Source: Gammaproteobacteria bacterium (GTDB taxonomy: Bacteria; Pseudomonadota; Gammaproteobacteria; Enterobacterales; Psychrobiaceae). Taken from it: 48,195 nucleotides of DNA. This document shows, one piece after another, positions 23,202 to 33,472 of this stretch. The position numbers were made by a program, and so were the translations under genes. The notes beneath the pieces were generated by a model. It worked only from the letters and a program-made list of their open reading frames with translations. It was not told the DNA's origin and did not search any database. Numbering within the stretch: position 1 is the first letter of the stretch; every line of letters begins with the position of its first letter. The DNA lies in the NCBI GenBank assembly GCA_013214965.1, contig JABSRU010000033.1, forward strand, positions 1 through 48,195. The letters are read 5' to 3'.

Positions 23202-25961
23202 ATGAAAAATCAATTGATTGAACTTACTAGTCTTAGCGAGCAAGACAAGGATGTTATTTTAGGTCAGATGTACAGGGCATTTTTGTTGATAGTGGATCAA
23301 CAAGGGCTTATTCGTAGTGTCTCTAATGAGTTTTTGAAAGTAACAGGCTACCGAGCACAGGAGCTTGTTGACCGTCATTTATCTGAATTTGTTCCCAGCG
23401 ATCATTCAGTATTGATTAGTCAGCACCTTAAGCAGTCGGGGTCGATTAAGCAGTGGTTAACTTTTTCTGATGGTGCGGTCAAAAAGGTTGATTTAACCGT
23501 TGAACTTATTGGTGTCGCTGACTTTAAATGCTATGGAGTGACTCATCTTCATGTCGAGTCAGAGGACTTGTTACAAGACAGCCTTCATTTATTTGAGCAG
23601 TCAGCTGTCGCTGAAATGTTATTAACACCTAGAAATTTGAACATTATCGCTGCCAATCACCATGCTCAGGTATTATGTGGGCTTGATGAAATAACACTCA
23701 AAGAGATGTTTTTATCAGACCTTTGTTATTTACCACAGCAACAATTATTAAGTGAATTAAAAAATTTACAAAGTGAACAAGGGAGTGAGTTTAACCTTGA
23801 TTTTATCATGGCTAATGGCCAGCCTAGTTTTGTTGAGTTTAAGGTCAACCCAGTTCAATTTTCTGGTAAGACACTGCTACATCTTCAAATTTTCAATATT
23901 ACCGATCAAAAAGAACACAAGAAACAGCTGCAGCACACTAATGATCTAAACACGGCATTATTTGATGGCCTGCCTGAGGCTGCATTACTAATGGATCAAT
24001 TGGGAGTTATTACCCGAATCAACTATAAAATGCTGACATTGCTTGGCAAAACCTCAGAAAACTTGATTGGACAACGGGCAAAAAGCGCGTTGCCTGAAAA
24101 ATTAATCGCGTTAATTTCACCGATGGCGGCATCGAGCCATAAAGAGACATTAAAAATTAATGATCATGTGGTTCATATCGTTTGTAAACAGCAGCCGATT
24201 AGGGATCAAGAAAATCAAAGTTTAGGATTGTTGCTGACGATAGAGTCGATTAAATCAAATGATGTGCCATTAAGGGTTAAGGCACTCGAAATTGCGAATA
24301 AAATGAGTGTCTATTCAATCTTTGTGACCGATCCGAAAGGAAAAATAATTTATGTTAATGAAGGATTCGAACAACAATCTGGTCATAAATCCAGTGGTAT
24401 TATCGGCAAGAATATTGCCATATTAAACGATAAAACCAATGAGCCATTCGTGTTTGAAAACATGCTAGAGGTTATTAATAAGCAGCAAATTTGGCGTGGA
24501 ATATTAAAAAAATTAAGAAAATCAGGGGCAAGTTACTGGGCCGATGTCACGATAAAGCCGGTGTTAGACGATCAAGGGAAAACAGAGTTTTTTGTTGGTT
24601 TAAGTTTAGATATTACTCAGCAAAAGGAAATGAATAAAGCTGGGATTTATATTGCTAATTACGATGTTGCGACAGGATTGGCTAATGAAATACTGGCTAA
24701 AGATCGACTCGACAGTATGCTCGGGCGTGCTCGACGTCGAGAGTTAACCGTTGCTGTTATATATTTGGATATAAGCAAAATAATTGACTTTTCACATAAT
24801 TTTAGTGTCGTCAAAGGTAATGAGATATTAACTATCTATGTTGAAATGCTCAAATCTGCATTGCGTAGTGAAGACGCACTCGTTCGAATGTCACAAACGA
24901 GATTAGCTATATTGTTACCTGACCTGCCTAACGTCAGAGCATTAGAGGTGGTGGTTGCGAAGATAGATAAGGTTAATACCCAGCCGATTGTACTGGCTGA
25001 TCAAACATACGACCTTGAAGTTAAGCAAGGCACTGCATATTATCCTGAACAAGGCGGCGATGCCGATACTTTGTTTTTGAATGCTGAATCGTCACTGCAG
25101 CAAGCATGGCAGACCAACGAAAGAATTGGCAGCTTTGGTGAGCAAGATAATGACAAAGCAATTATGCATTTTAATTTACGCCAAGATATTGTCGCGGCAT
25201 TAAGAAATGATACCTTAGAAGTGGTATATCAACCAATTTTAGACCTTGCCACTAATAACATTGTCGCGATGGAAGCTAAACCACAATGGCATCATAAATT
25301 GCATGGCTTGATCAGCGGTGATGATATATATGCTGTTGCTGAATCCAGTGGTCTAATGGCTGATTTAGGGGAGTGGTTACTTGATAATAGTTGTATTGAC
25401 TTAAAGCACTGGCGTGACCAAGGCTATGTTAATTTGAAATTGTCTTTAAATTTATCTCATGGTCAATTGCGAGATTATGACATTGCTCGGCACATTGAAA
25501 AAATAATCCAACGCCACCAATTGCCAGCTAGTCGCTTTATATTAGAGTTACCATTAAGTTACATTTCGACCCAGTGGATTGATTTGGAAGGTATCCTACA
25601 AGAGCTGTCCTTACTTGGTGTCGCACTGCATTATGATAAGTTCGGAGAGCGCGGTGCTTATATTTCTGATTTACATAATTTCCCATTTTCAGGATTAAAG
25701 ATATCGAAAGATTACATCTCTCAGCTGGAAGATGATCCTAATGCCTCTAAACTTATTCAAGGAATGATTGCCATGGCTAAGGCACTGGATATGACCGTGA
25801 CAGCGATTGGGGTGCGGAAATTATCACAAATGTTGCAGTTGCAAGAAATGGGCTGTGATTGGATTCAGGGTGAAGTGACACAAAGCTACGGTACTCGTGA
25901 TGAAATAGACAGTTTTTTAATTCAACAGGCCAGTTATAAAAAACTCTCTTGGGAAGCATAG
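23202..25961 (+). CDS. Multi-PAS protein with degenerate GGDEF and EAL domains
   Basis: This 919-aa protein carries about four PAS-like sensor domains (near 20-110, 130-235, 250-350 and 360-480, the last with a PAC segment FFVGLSLDITQQKE). A GGDEF domain (about 485-650) and an EAL domain (about 665-910) follow. The GGDEF motif is replaced by SQTRL at 564-568, so cyclase activity is not expected. In the EAL domain the motif is EAK (691-693). The DD pair is Asp812-Lys813, and the late glutamate is replaced in AIGVR (Ile869). Glu691 and Lys833 remain. Phosphodiesterase activity is therefore unlikely. It is probably a sensor or scaffold that binds c-di-GMP or a protein partner, like other degenerate hybrids. 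No transmembrane segment is seen. It is a single gene ending at a terminator. Confidence 0.93.
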   Translation: MKNQLIELTSLSEQDKDVILGQMYRAFLLIVDQQGLIRSVSNEFLKVTGYRAQELVDRHLSEFVPSDHSVLISQHLKQSGSIKQWLTFSDGAVKKVDLTVELIGVADFKCYGVTHLHVESEDLLQDSLHLFEQSAVAEMLLTPRNLNIIAANHHAQVLCGLDEITLKEMFLSDLCYLPQQQLLSELKNLQSEQGSEFNLDFIMANGQPSFVEFKVNPVQFSGKTLLHLQIFNITDQKEHKKQLQHTNDLNTALFDGLPEAALLMDQLGVITRINYKMLTLLGKTSENLIGQRAKSALPEKLIALISPMAASSHKETLKINDHVVHIVCKQQPIRDQENQSLGLLLTIESIKSNDVPLRVKALEIANKMSVYSIFVTDPKGKIIYVNEGFEQQSGHKSSGIIGKNIAILNDKTNEPFVFENMLEVINKQQIWRGILKKLRKSGASYWADVTIKPVLDDQGKTEFFVGLSLDITQQKEMNKAGIYIANYDVATGLANEILAKDRLDSMLGRARRRELTVAVIYLDISKIIDFSHNFSVVKGNEILTIYVEMLKSALRSEDALVRMSQTRLAILLPDLPNVRALEVVVAKIDKVNTQPIVLADQTYDLEVKQGTAYYPEQGGDADTLFLNAESSLQQAWQTNERIGSFGEQDNDKAIMHFNLRQDIVAALRNDTLEVVYQPILDLATNNIVAMEAKPQWHHKLHGLISGDDIYAVAESSGLMADLGEWLLDNSCIDLKHWRDQGYVNLKLSLNLSHGQLRDYDIARHIEKIIQRHQLPASRFILELPLSYISTQWIDLEGILQELSLLGVALHYDKFGERGAYISDLHNFPFSGLKISKDYISQLEDDPNASKLIQGMIAMAKALDMTVTAIGVRKLSQMLQLQEMGCDWIQGEVTQSYGTRDEIDSFLIQQASYKKLSWEA

Positions 25962-25990
25962 AAAAGGGCTGCGAATTGCAGCCCTTTTTA
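25962..25990. terminator. Bidirectional terminator between the PAS-GGDEF-EAL gene and leuD
   Basis: AAAAGGGCTGC-gaatt-GCAGCCCTTTT is a perfect 11-bp stem directly after the stop codon. It faces the leuD stop on the other strand. Confidence 0.9.
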
Positions 25991-26002
25991 TTTACCATGT
26001 GA

Positions 26003-26602
26003 CTATCTACGCCAGGCCGGAATAGTGTCCTCATAGGATTTAATCTGATCAAGATGCTGTAAGGTCCAACCGATCGAGTCTAATCCCTTCAATAAACATT
26101 CCCGTTGAAAGGTATTAATCTCAAAGCTGAATTGACTACCGTCGGGGGCTGTGACTGTTAATTGAGATAAATCGACCGTGATCTCGCTACCGTTCTTAGT
26201 TTGGGCGAATAGTTGGTCGATCTCATCCTCGGCTAAACGCACCGGTATTAAGCCGTTATTAATTGCATTACCGTAAAAAATATCGGCAAAACTCGACGCG
26301 ATAACGGCTTTAAACCCAAAGTCCGCTAGTGCCCACGGTGCGTGTTCACGGCTAGAGCCACAACCAAAATTCTCACGGGTTAGTAAAATGCTACCACCAC
26401 TAAATTGAGGCTTATTAAGATTAAATTCTGGGTTCGGTTGTTCACCAGCGAGATCTAGATAGCGCCAATCATGAAATAAATGTACGCCAAAGCCATCGCG
26501 GGTAATTTTCGATAAGAATTGTTTAGGAATGATTTGGTCGGTATCGATGTTCGCGATATCTAACGGGATTGTTAGCCCTTGGTGTTTTATAAACTTACTC
26601 AT
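26003..26602 (-). CDS. leuD: 3-isopropylmalate dehydratase small subunit
   Basis: LeuD is the swivel-domain subunit of isopropylmalate isomerase, which converts 2- to 3-isopropylmalate in leucine synthesis. The 199-aa protein shows [20 protein letters not shown] and the substrate-binding [15 protein letters not shown] motif. It is the last gene of leuABCD, 9 nt after leuC, and ends just before the terminator at 25962-25990. Confidence 0.97.
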   Translation of the reverse strand: MSKFIKHQGLTIPLDIANIDTDQIIPKQFLSKITRDGFGVHLFHDWRYLDLAGEQPNPEFNLNKPQFSGGSILLTRENFGCGSSREHAPWALADFGFKAVIASSFADIFYGNAINNGLIPVRLAEDEIDQLFAQTKNGSEITVDLSQLTVTAPDGSQFSFEINTFQRECLLKGLDSIGWTLQHLDQIKSYEDTIPAWRR

Positions 26603-26611
26603 TATACAATC

Positions 26612-28011
26612 CTATTTAAAATTACGAATATCAACAAAATGACCAGCACAAGCCGCTGCTGCTGCCATCGCAGGGCTAACTAAGTGGGTGCGACTTAAAC
26701 GACCTTGACGGCCTTCAAAATTACGATTACTGGTGGATGCACAACGTTCATATGGCTCTAAGCGATCGTCATTCATCGCTAAGCACATTGAGCAACCCGG
26801 TAAGCGCCATTCAAAACCAGCGGCAATAAATATTTTATCGAGGCCTTCTTTTTCTGCTTGTGCTTTTACTAAACCGGAGCCCGGTACGACGATTGCGTTA
26901 ACCGTTGCGGCGACATGTTTACCTTCGGCGATAGCGGCAGCCGCCCGTAAGTCTTCTATCCGGCTGTTGGTACATGAGCCAATAAATACTTTGTCGATAC
27001 AGACGTCGGTTAGTGATTGCCCGGCAGACAACGCCATATACTCCAACGCCTGTTGCGCAGAATCCGATTCAACACTTTCACTAAAATCTTGTGGTGAAGG
27101 AATTAATTGATCAATCCCAATCACTTGACCAGGATTAGTGCCCCAAGTGAGTTGGGGTGCAATGTCTTCGCCTTTTAAGGTAATGATCGCGTCGAACACC
27201 GCATCACTATCGGTTTTTAAGGTCTTCCAATAGTTGACCGCGTCAATCCAATCCTGTCCTTTTGGTGCATGAGGGCGACCTTCAAGGTAGTCGAAGGTGA
27301 TTTGATCCGGTGCTATCATGCCTGCTTTTGCGCCACATTCAATGCTCATATTACAGATGGTCATACGTGCTTCCATCGACAACGTCTCGATGGCTTGGCC
27401 ACAATATTCCAAGATATAACCTGTGCCGCCGGCAGCGCCTATTTTTCCGATAATGGCCAGCACAATATCTTTGGCGCTAATGCCCGGTGCTACTTCACCG
27501 GTAATTTCTATTTTCATCGACTTGGCTTTATGCTGTTTTAAGGTTTGAGTTGCCATGACATGCTCAACTTCTGAGGTGCCAATGCCAAAGGCCAGGGCAC
27601 CGAACGCACCATGAGTGGCGGTATGGGAATCACCACAAACAATCGTGGTGCCAGGTAGCGTCATCCCTTGTTCCGGCCCCATGACATGGACAATACCTTG
27701 GTTGATGTTGTTAATATCGTATAATTGGACTCCAAACTCATCACAGTTATCGGTTAGGGTTTCAATTTGAATCCGTGCTTGAGGGCTACAAGCATCCAGA
27801 GATCGTGATTTAGTCGAGGTGTTATGATCCATGGTGGCAAAGGTTTTATCGACATGGCGCAGTGGCCTATTATTGGTTTTCAATCCCGAGAATGCTTGTG
27901 GTGAAGTCACTTCGTGCACTAAATGGCAGTCAATATAAATTAGCGGCGTTTCGTTTACTTCATCACGTACGATATGGTCTTGCCAAATTTTGTCATAGAG
28001 GGTCTGTGCCA

Positions 28012-28012
<1 letters not shown>
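26612..28012 (-). CDS. leuC: 3-isopropylmalate dehydratase large subunit
   Basis: LeuC is the [4Fe-4S] catalytic subunit of isopropylmalate isomerase, an aconitase-family enzyme. The 466-aa length is normal. Cluster cysteines are visible in [16 protein letters not shown] and in [12 protein letters not shown]. The substrate-site segment [20 protein letters not shown] is intact. Its start overlaps the leuB stop by 1 nt. Confidence 0.98.
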
Positions 28013-29139
<1,127 letters not shown>

Positions 29140-30699
29140 TTAAATACTGGCGACGTTTTGTTGTATTTGTTGTTTTTTATCTGCCACTAAATCTGCGCGA
29201 TGTACCAAGTTCAACACATGGAGTAAAGCGCGAACTGATGCGTGAACGACATCGGTCGCGAGGCCCATACCGTGGAAATTTTGACCGTTATATTTAGCGA
29301 CAATGTCGACTTGACCGAGGGCGTTTTCCCCTTCGCCTTTTGACTCTAACGAGTAATCAATGATCTCAATGTTGGTATCTGTAATTTGGTTAATCGCCTT
29401 ATAAGCCGCTTCTACGGGTCCATTTCCGGTTGCAGCTTCAATAAATTCTTTTTCACCAATAATTAACTTAACACTAGCGGTTGAAACCATACCGGAACCC
29501 GAATGGGCACTTAGATAGCCTAACTTGTAATAATCATTCTCGTCTTTTTGTTGATTAAAGAACAATAAGGCTTCTAAGTCATAATCGAATACTTGACCTT
29601 TTTTATCCGCGAGGCGCACAAATGAATCGTACAAGTCATTAAGGTCAAAATCACTTTCCTGATAACCCAATTCGGCCATCCGGTGTTTAATGACATGGCG
29701 GCCAGAACGAGACGTCATGTTTAAGGATTTTTCCGGTTGACCGATTGACGCGGGAGTCATTATTTCATAAGTGTTTTTAGCTTTTAACATGCCATCTTGA
29801 TGAATGCCGGAGGAATGGGAAAACGCATTGCTGCCAACAATAGCTTTGTTCGGTTGTACCACCATATTACAAATTTGACTGACTAATTGGGAGGTACGAT
29901 AAATCTCTTGGGTTTTGATATTGGTGGTGACGCCCATGATATCTTTGCGTAAGCTTAAGATCATCGCGACTTCTTCTAGTGAACAGTTACCGGCACGCTC
30001 GCCGATGCCATTAATGGTACATTCGATCTGACGCGCGCCCATTTCGATGGCACTAATAGAGTTGGCTACTGACATGCCTAAATCATCATGACAATGGACT
30101 GAAATGACCGCTTGATCAATATTAGGAACCCGGTTGTAAAGCATTTTAATGATTCCTGCAAACTCACTGGGAATGGTATAACCCACGGTATCGGGAATGT
30201 TAATGGTCGTTGCACCGGCTTTTATCGCTTGTTCAACCATCCGACATAAATTATCGATCGGTGTTCTCCCTGCATCTTCACAGGAAAATTCAACATCGTC
30301 GGTAAAGTTACGGGCGTATTTGACTGCACTAACAGCCATTTCTAATACATCATCAAAACTGCGCTTCAACTTACTTTCAACGTGAATCGTCGAGGTTGAA
30401 ATAAAGGTGTGAATACGGAACTGATCGGCCACTTTAAGCGATTGGGCACAAGCATCAATATCAGCTTTGACCGCGCGCGATAGCCCCGCACAAATACTAT
30501 TCTTTACTGTTTTAGCAATGGTTTGCACCGACTCAAAGTCACCAGGTGATGACACAGGAAAACCCACTTCCATGACATCGACTCCTAAGCGTTCCAGTGC
30601 TAGTGCGATTTGTAACTTTTCTTTTACCGTTAAACTGGCCGCCAAGGCTTGCTCGCCATCGCGTAATGTAGTGTCAAAAATGATGACTTGATCAGACAT
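29140..30699 (-). CDS. leuA: 2-isopropylmalate synthase
   Basis: LeuA condenses 2-ketoisovalerate with acetyl-CoA, the committed and leucine-inhibited step. Motifs are [12 protein letters not shown] at the N-terminus, the metal-binding [13 protein letters not shown], and [16 protein letters not shown]. The C-terminal regulatory domain (about 390-510, [27 protein letters not shown]) is present. I start at the ATG at 30699 (MSDQVIIFD), with AAGGA 8 nt upstream, giving 519 aa. The frame is open 10 codons further, but that part lies in the attenuator region. It is preceded by the leuL leader and attenuator, so expression should respond to charged tRNA-Leu. Confidence 0.97.
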   Translation of the reverse strand: MSDQVIIFDTTLRDGEQALAASLTVKEKLQIALALERLGVDVMEVGFPVSSPGDFESVQTIAKTVKNSICAGLSRAVKADIDACAQSLKVADQFRIHTFISTSTIHVESKLKRSFDDVLEMAVSAVKYARNFTDDVEFSCEDAGRTPIDNLCRMVEQAIKAGATTINIPDTVGYTIPSEFAGIIKMLYNRVPNIDQAVISVHCHDDLGMSVANSISAIEMGARQIECTINGIGERAGNCSLEEVAMILSLRKDIMGVTTNIKTQEIYRTSQLVSQICNMVVQPNKAIVGSNAFSHSSGIHQDGMLKAKNTYEIMTPASIGQPEKSLNMTSRSGRHVIKHRMAELGYQESDFDLNDLYDSFVRLADKKGQVFDYDLEALLFFNQQKDENDYYKLGYLSAHSGSGMVSTASVKLIIGEKEFIEAATGNGPVEAAYKAINQITDTNIEIIDYSLESKGEGENALGQVDIVAKYNGQNFHGMGLATDVVHASVRALLHVLNLVHRADLVADKKQQIQQNVASI

Positions 30700-30746
30700 T
30701 GTCGCTTTCCTTAATTGATTAATGCACATTGCTAAAATTTAGAAAT

Positions 30747-30773
30747 AAAAAAACCCGCATCGGATGCGGGTTT
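30747..30773 (-). terminator. Transcription attenuator of the leu operon
   Basis: On the minus strand AAACCCGCAT-ccg-ATGCGGGTTT is followed by a run of Ts. It forms the terminator 29 nt after the leuL stop codon. Its 5' arm (CCCGCA) can instead pair with TGCGGG at 30809-30814 just upstream, which gives the antiterminator. Confidence 0.9.
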
Positions 30774-30801
30774 CAAGTGTTCAGTTTAATAACCTACAGC
30801 A

Positions 30802-30867
30802 CTAAGAGCCCGCACAACGTTGTGGCAGGAGCAGTAGTAAATCTAAAATGCTGTGGTTTAAAATCAT
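30802..30867 (-). CDS. leuL: leu operon leader peptide
   Basis: This is a 21-codon ORF starting ATG at 30867 (MILNHSILD) and ending TAG at 30802. Seven of its 21 residues are leucine, including five consecutive codons (TTA CTA CTG CTC CTG) for residues 10-14. Stalling there when charged tRNA-Leu is short would leave the downstream segment 30809-30814 free to form the antiterminator. It was too short for routine gene finding but has the full architecture of an amino-acid leader peptide. It lies between the leu promoter and the attenuator. Confidence 0.88.
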   Translation of the reverse strand: MILNHSILDLLLLLPQRCAGS

Positions 30868-30910
30868 AGTATTGATTCTTTATTGTTAATTATATGTTTA
30901 AAGCTTGTTA

Positions 30911-30939
30911 TTTGTACCGTGCAATGGGTCGATAGTCAA
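30911..30939 (-). promoter_or_regulatory. Sigma-70 promoter of the leu operon
   Basis: TTGACT (30934-30939) and TACAAA (30911-30916), read on the minus strand, are separated by 17 bp. The start would be near 30904, about 37 nt before the leuL start codon. Confidence 0.6.
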
Positions 30940-30995
30940 ATGCTTTTATTGACTTAACACGATAAAATAATTATAAGGTCAATATAACGTATGAA

Positions 30996-31019
30996 TTAGG
31001 CTAATCGCTATTAGCCTAA
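30996..31019. repeat. Perfect inverted repeat upstream of msrB
   Basis: TTAGGCTAAT-cgct-ATTAGCCTAA is a 10-bp perfect stem with a 4-nt loop, ending 44 bp before the msrB start. No T-run follows on either strand, so it is more likely an operator or 5'-leader hairpin than a terminator. The gap between leuL and msrB otherwise holds only the leu promoter. Confidence 0.5.
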
Positions 31020-31063
31020 GGTCTAAAAATACTAACCTAAAAACTATAACCTGAGATTTCAAA

Positions 31064-31444
31064 ATGAATGATGACCATTGGAAAGAAGTATTAACGTCAG
31101 AGCAATACCATGTCTGTCGTGAAAAAGGCACAGAACAACCATTTTCAGGGCAATGGCTAGTGTGTAAAAGTAAGGGTTTCTATCGTTGTGTTTGTTGCTC
31201 TAATGAACTATTTGATGCCACCAACCAGTTTGATAGCGGTTGTGGTTGGCCAAGCTTTGATGATGTGATGGATAACAGCCAAGTGAAATTGATTGTAGAT
31301 AATAGCCATGGTATGCAACGCACGGAAGTTTGCTGTGCCAATTGCGACGCTCACTTAGGCCATGTTTTTAACGATGGTCCGACCCAAACAGGGTTAAGAT
31401 ATTGTATTAATTCTGTTGCGATTGATTATACTAGCAACTGTTAA
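31064..31444 (+). CDS. msrB: Peptide-methionine (R)-S-oxide reductase MsrB
   Basis: It repairs oxidised methionine residues (R epimer) in proteins, using thioredoxin. The 126-aa cytosolic protein carries structural zinc cysteines Cys42/Cys45 ([11 protein letters not shown]) and Cys91/Cys94 ([13 protein letters not shown]). The SGCGWPSF motif contains Cys60, and the catalytic Cys114 lies in LRYCINS. The ribosome binding site is weak (GAG). It is separated from the S9 peptidase by about 30 nt and could share its transcript. Confidence 0.96.
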   Translation: MNDDHWKEVLTSEQYHVCREKGTEQPFSGQWLVCKSKGFYRCVCCSNELFDATNQFDSGCGWPSFDDVMDNSQVKLIVDNSHGMQRTEVCCANCDAHLGHVFNDGPTQTGLRYCINSVAIDYTSNC

Positions 31445-31474
31445 TTAACATTATTTATAAAAAGGACATGTTTG

Positions 31475-33415
31475 ATGTTATCTAGAATATACATTCTCAC
31501 CATATTATTTATTTTTAGCACGAGTTTATATGCTAAAAATTTAATTCCTATTGAGCACTTTTCTAAACACTCAACATTCCATCAGATAAAATTATCGCCG
31601 ACGGGAAAATATATTGCTGCAGAAATGACGAATCAGGAGAGTAAAAGAATTGTCGTGGTAATTAATCGCATAACGATGAAAACGACAGCAATATTAGGTT
31701 TTAAAGGCAATGAAGCTCCAGGTTATTTCTTTTGGCTAAATGATGAAAGGTTTGCGGTTAATGTCATTCAGAAATTTGGATCGCTTGATCGACCTTCACC
31801 AACTGGCAATGTTTATGCGATGAATGCCGATGGCTCAAAAAAGAAATTAATATTTGGTTATAAAACAAAAGGTGGAATGCTGATTAACCCAAGTATTGAT
31901 GTGATGCGGGTGTTGAATTTATTGCCTGACGATCCTAAGCATATCGTTATTTCTTCTATTGCGGTCAACAAGTCCAGCTCTAAATATACCGAAGCTTTAA
32001 GATTAAACGTTTACAGTGGCAAAACACGTCGCTTGGCTAAGTCTCCGATCCCTAATGGTCAATTTGTCGCTGATAATAGCGGTGAAGTTAGAATTGTGAT
32101 GGGACCTGTTGCTTCTGAAAATAACAAAATTGTCATTTATTCCCGAAAGAAGAAAGGTGAAGATTGGGTCTTAACCGATAGTTTTTACGAGGATGATGGT
32201 GGTTTAACACCGGTTAGTTTCTCGCTAGATAATCAAAAAGTATATATGAAAAAAAGTTCTGTCAATGCACCGAGTAAACTCTACTTATACGATTTAAAGA
32301 GCAAACAGCTTACATTTGTTGCCGGTCACGATATTGTTGATATTAATGGGATTGATAAGGATCGCGATGGTCAAGTTTTTGCGGTTCATTTTGAGCCAAA
32401 TTATTCAAAAGTGACCGTAATTGACAAAACACACCCACTGGGTAAGTGGTATCCAGCGATGGTCGCTGCTTTTCCTAATATGCAAGTAAAGATTACCAGT
32501 ACGACCCGTGATAATGAACTAATGACGATTAGAGTTCGATCGGATAAACAGCCAGGTATTTTCTATTTATTTAATACTAAAACTAAATCAATGAGTGAAT
32601 TGATGAAATCGAAGCCTTGGCTAGATCAAAGTCGTCTTGCTCAAACTGATGCTTTTAGTTTTAAAAGCCGAGATGGTTTAATAATCCATGGCTTTATTAC
32701 AATTCCTAAGGGTGAAGAAAATAACTTACCAATGGTTGTATTACCGCATGGTGGCCCACATGGTCCTCGTGACTATTGGACTTATGATGACGATGTCCAA
32801 TTATTAGCGAGTAGGGGCTACGCGGTGTTAAAGGTCAATTTCCGTGGTAGTGGTGGCTATGGCGCAAAATTTCAAGCACTAGGTTATCGTCAATGGGGCG
32901 GGAATATTATGAATGATATTACCGATGCTACTAATTGGGCGATTAAAGAAGGGATAGCTGATAAAAATAGAATTTGTATTTATGGTGCTTCTTTTGGTGG
33001 TTATGCGTCGTTAATGAGTGTCGTTAAAGAGCCAGAACTTTATAAATGTGCGATCGGTTATGTCGGTATTTATGATATGGATCTGATGTTTGAAAAAGGC
33101 GATATCGCTGATATGAAATACGGGCAAAATTTCTTAAGTAAAGTACTGGGCGATGATAAAGCACAGTTAGACATGTTTTCGCCAGCGCGTCATGTCGATA
33201 AAATTAAAGCTGATTTGTTTATTGTTCATGGTGAAAAGGATATTCGAGCACATTATGATCATGCATTACTGTTGAAAAAATCATTAGATAAAGCAGGTAA
33301 AAAATACCAGTGGTTAACCAAGAAAAAAGAAGCTCATGGTTTCTACAAAGAAGAAAACAGAAAAGATCTTTACCAAAAAATGCTAACCTTTTTAGATAAA
33401 AACATTGGTCATTAG
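31475..33415 (+). CDS. Secreted S9-family prolyl oligopeptidase-type peptidase
   Basis: This 646-aa protein has a signal peptide (MLSRIYILTILFIFSTSLYA). A beta-propeller-like N-terminal domain (about 25-385) precedes an alpha/beta-hydrolase catalytic domain. The triad is readable: Ser506 in YGASFGGYAS, Asp589 in HGEKDIRAH and His621 in KEAHGFY. The oxyanion-region motif NFRGSGGYG is present. Such enzymes cleave dipeptides or acyl-peptides in the periplasm and are plentiful in protein-degrading marine bacteria. I prefer the ATG at 31475 with AAAGGA 8 nt upstream over a TTG at 31472. The exact specificity (dipeptidyl- or acylaminoacyl-peptidase) is undetermined. Confidence 0.93.
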   Translation: MLSRIYILTILFIFSTSLYAKNLIPIEHFSKHSTFHQIKLSPTGKYIAAEMTNQESKRIVVVINRITMKTTAILGFKGNEAPGYFFWLNDERFAVNVIQKFGSLDRPSPTGNVYAMNADGSKKKLIFGYKTKGGMLINPSIDVMRVLNLLPDDPKHIVISSIAVNKSSSKYTEALRLNVYSGKTRRLAKSPIPNGQFVADNSGEVRIVMGPVASENNKIVIYSRKKKGEDWVLTDSFYEDDGGLTPVSFSLDNQKVYMKKSSVNAPSKLYLYDLKSKQLTFVAGHDIVDINGIDKDRDGQVFAVHFEPNYSKVTVIDKTHPLGKWYPAMVAAFPNMQVKITSTTRDNELMTIRVRSDKQPGIFYLFNTKTKSMSELMKSKPWLDQSRLAQTDAFSFKSRDGLIIHGFITIPKGEENNLPMVVLPHGGPHGPRDYWTYDDDVQLLASRGYAVLKVNFRGSGGYGAKFQALGYRQWGGNIMNDITDATNWAIKEGIADKNRICIYGASFGGYASLMSVVKEPELYKCAIGYVGIYDMDLMFEKGDIADMKYGQNFLSKVLGDDKAQLDMFSPARHVDKIKADLFIVHGEKDIRAHYDHALLLKKSLDKAGKKYQWLTKKKEAHGFYKEENRKDLYQKMLTFLDKNIGH

Positions 33416-33424
33416 TGTGTTGTT

Positions 33425-33450
33425 AAGGTCACCAATGGTGACCTTTTTTA
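33425..33450 (+). terminator. Terminator of the S9 peptidase gene
   Basis: AAGGTCACC-aat-GGTGACCTT followed by TTTTT. The minus-strand flank lacks a U-run, so it mainly serves the plus-strand gene. Confidence 0.85.
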
Positions 33451-33472
33451 TATCACTGCTAGGGTGTTTAAA

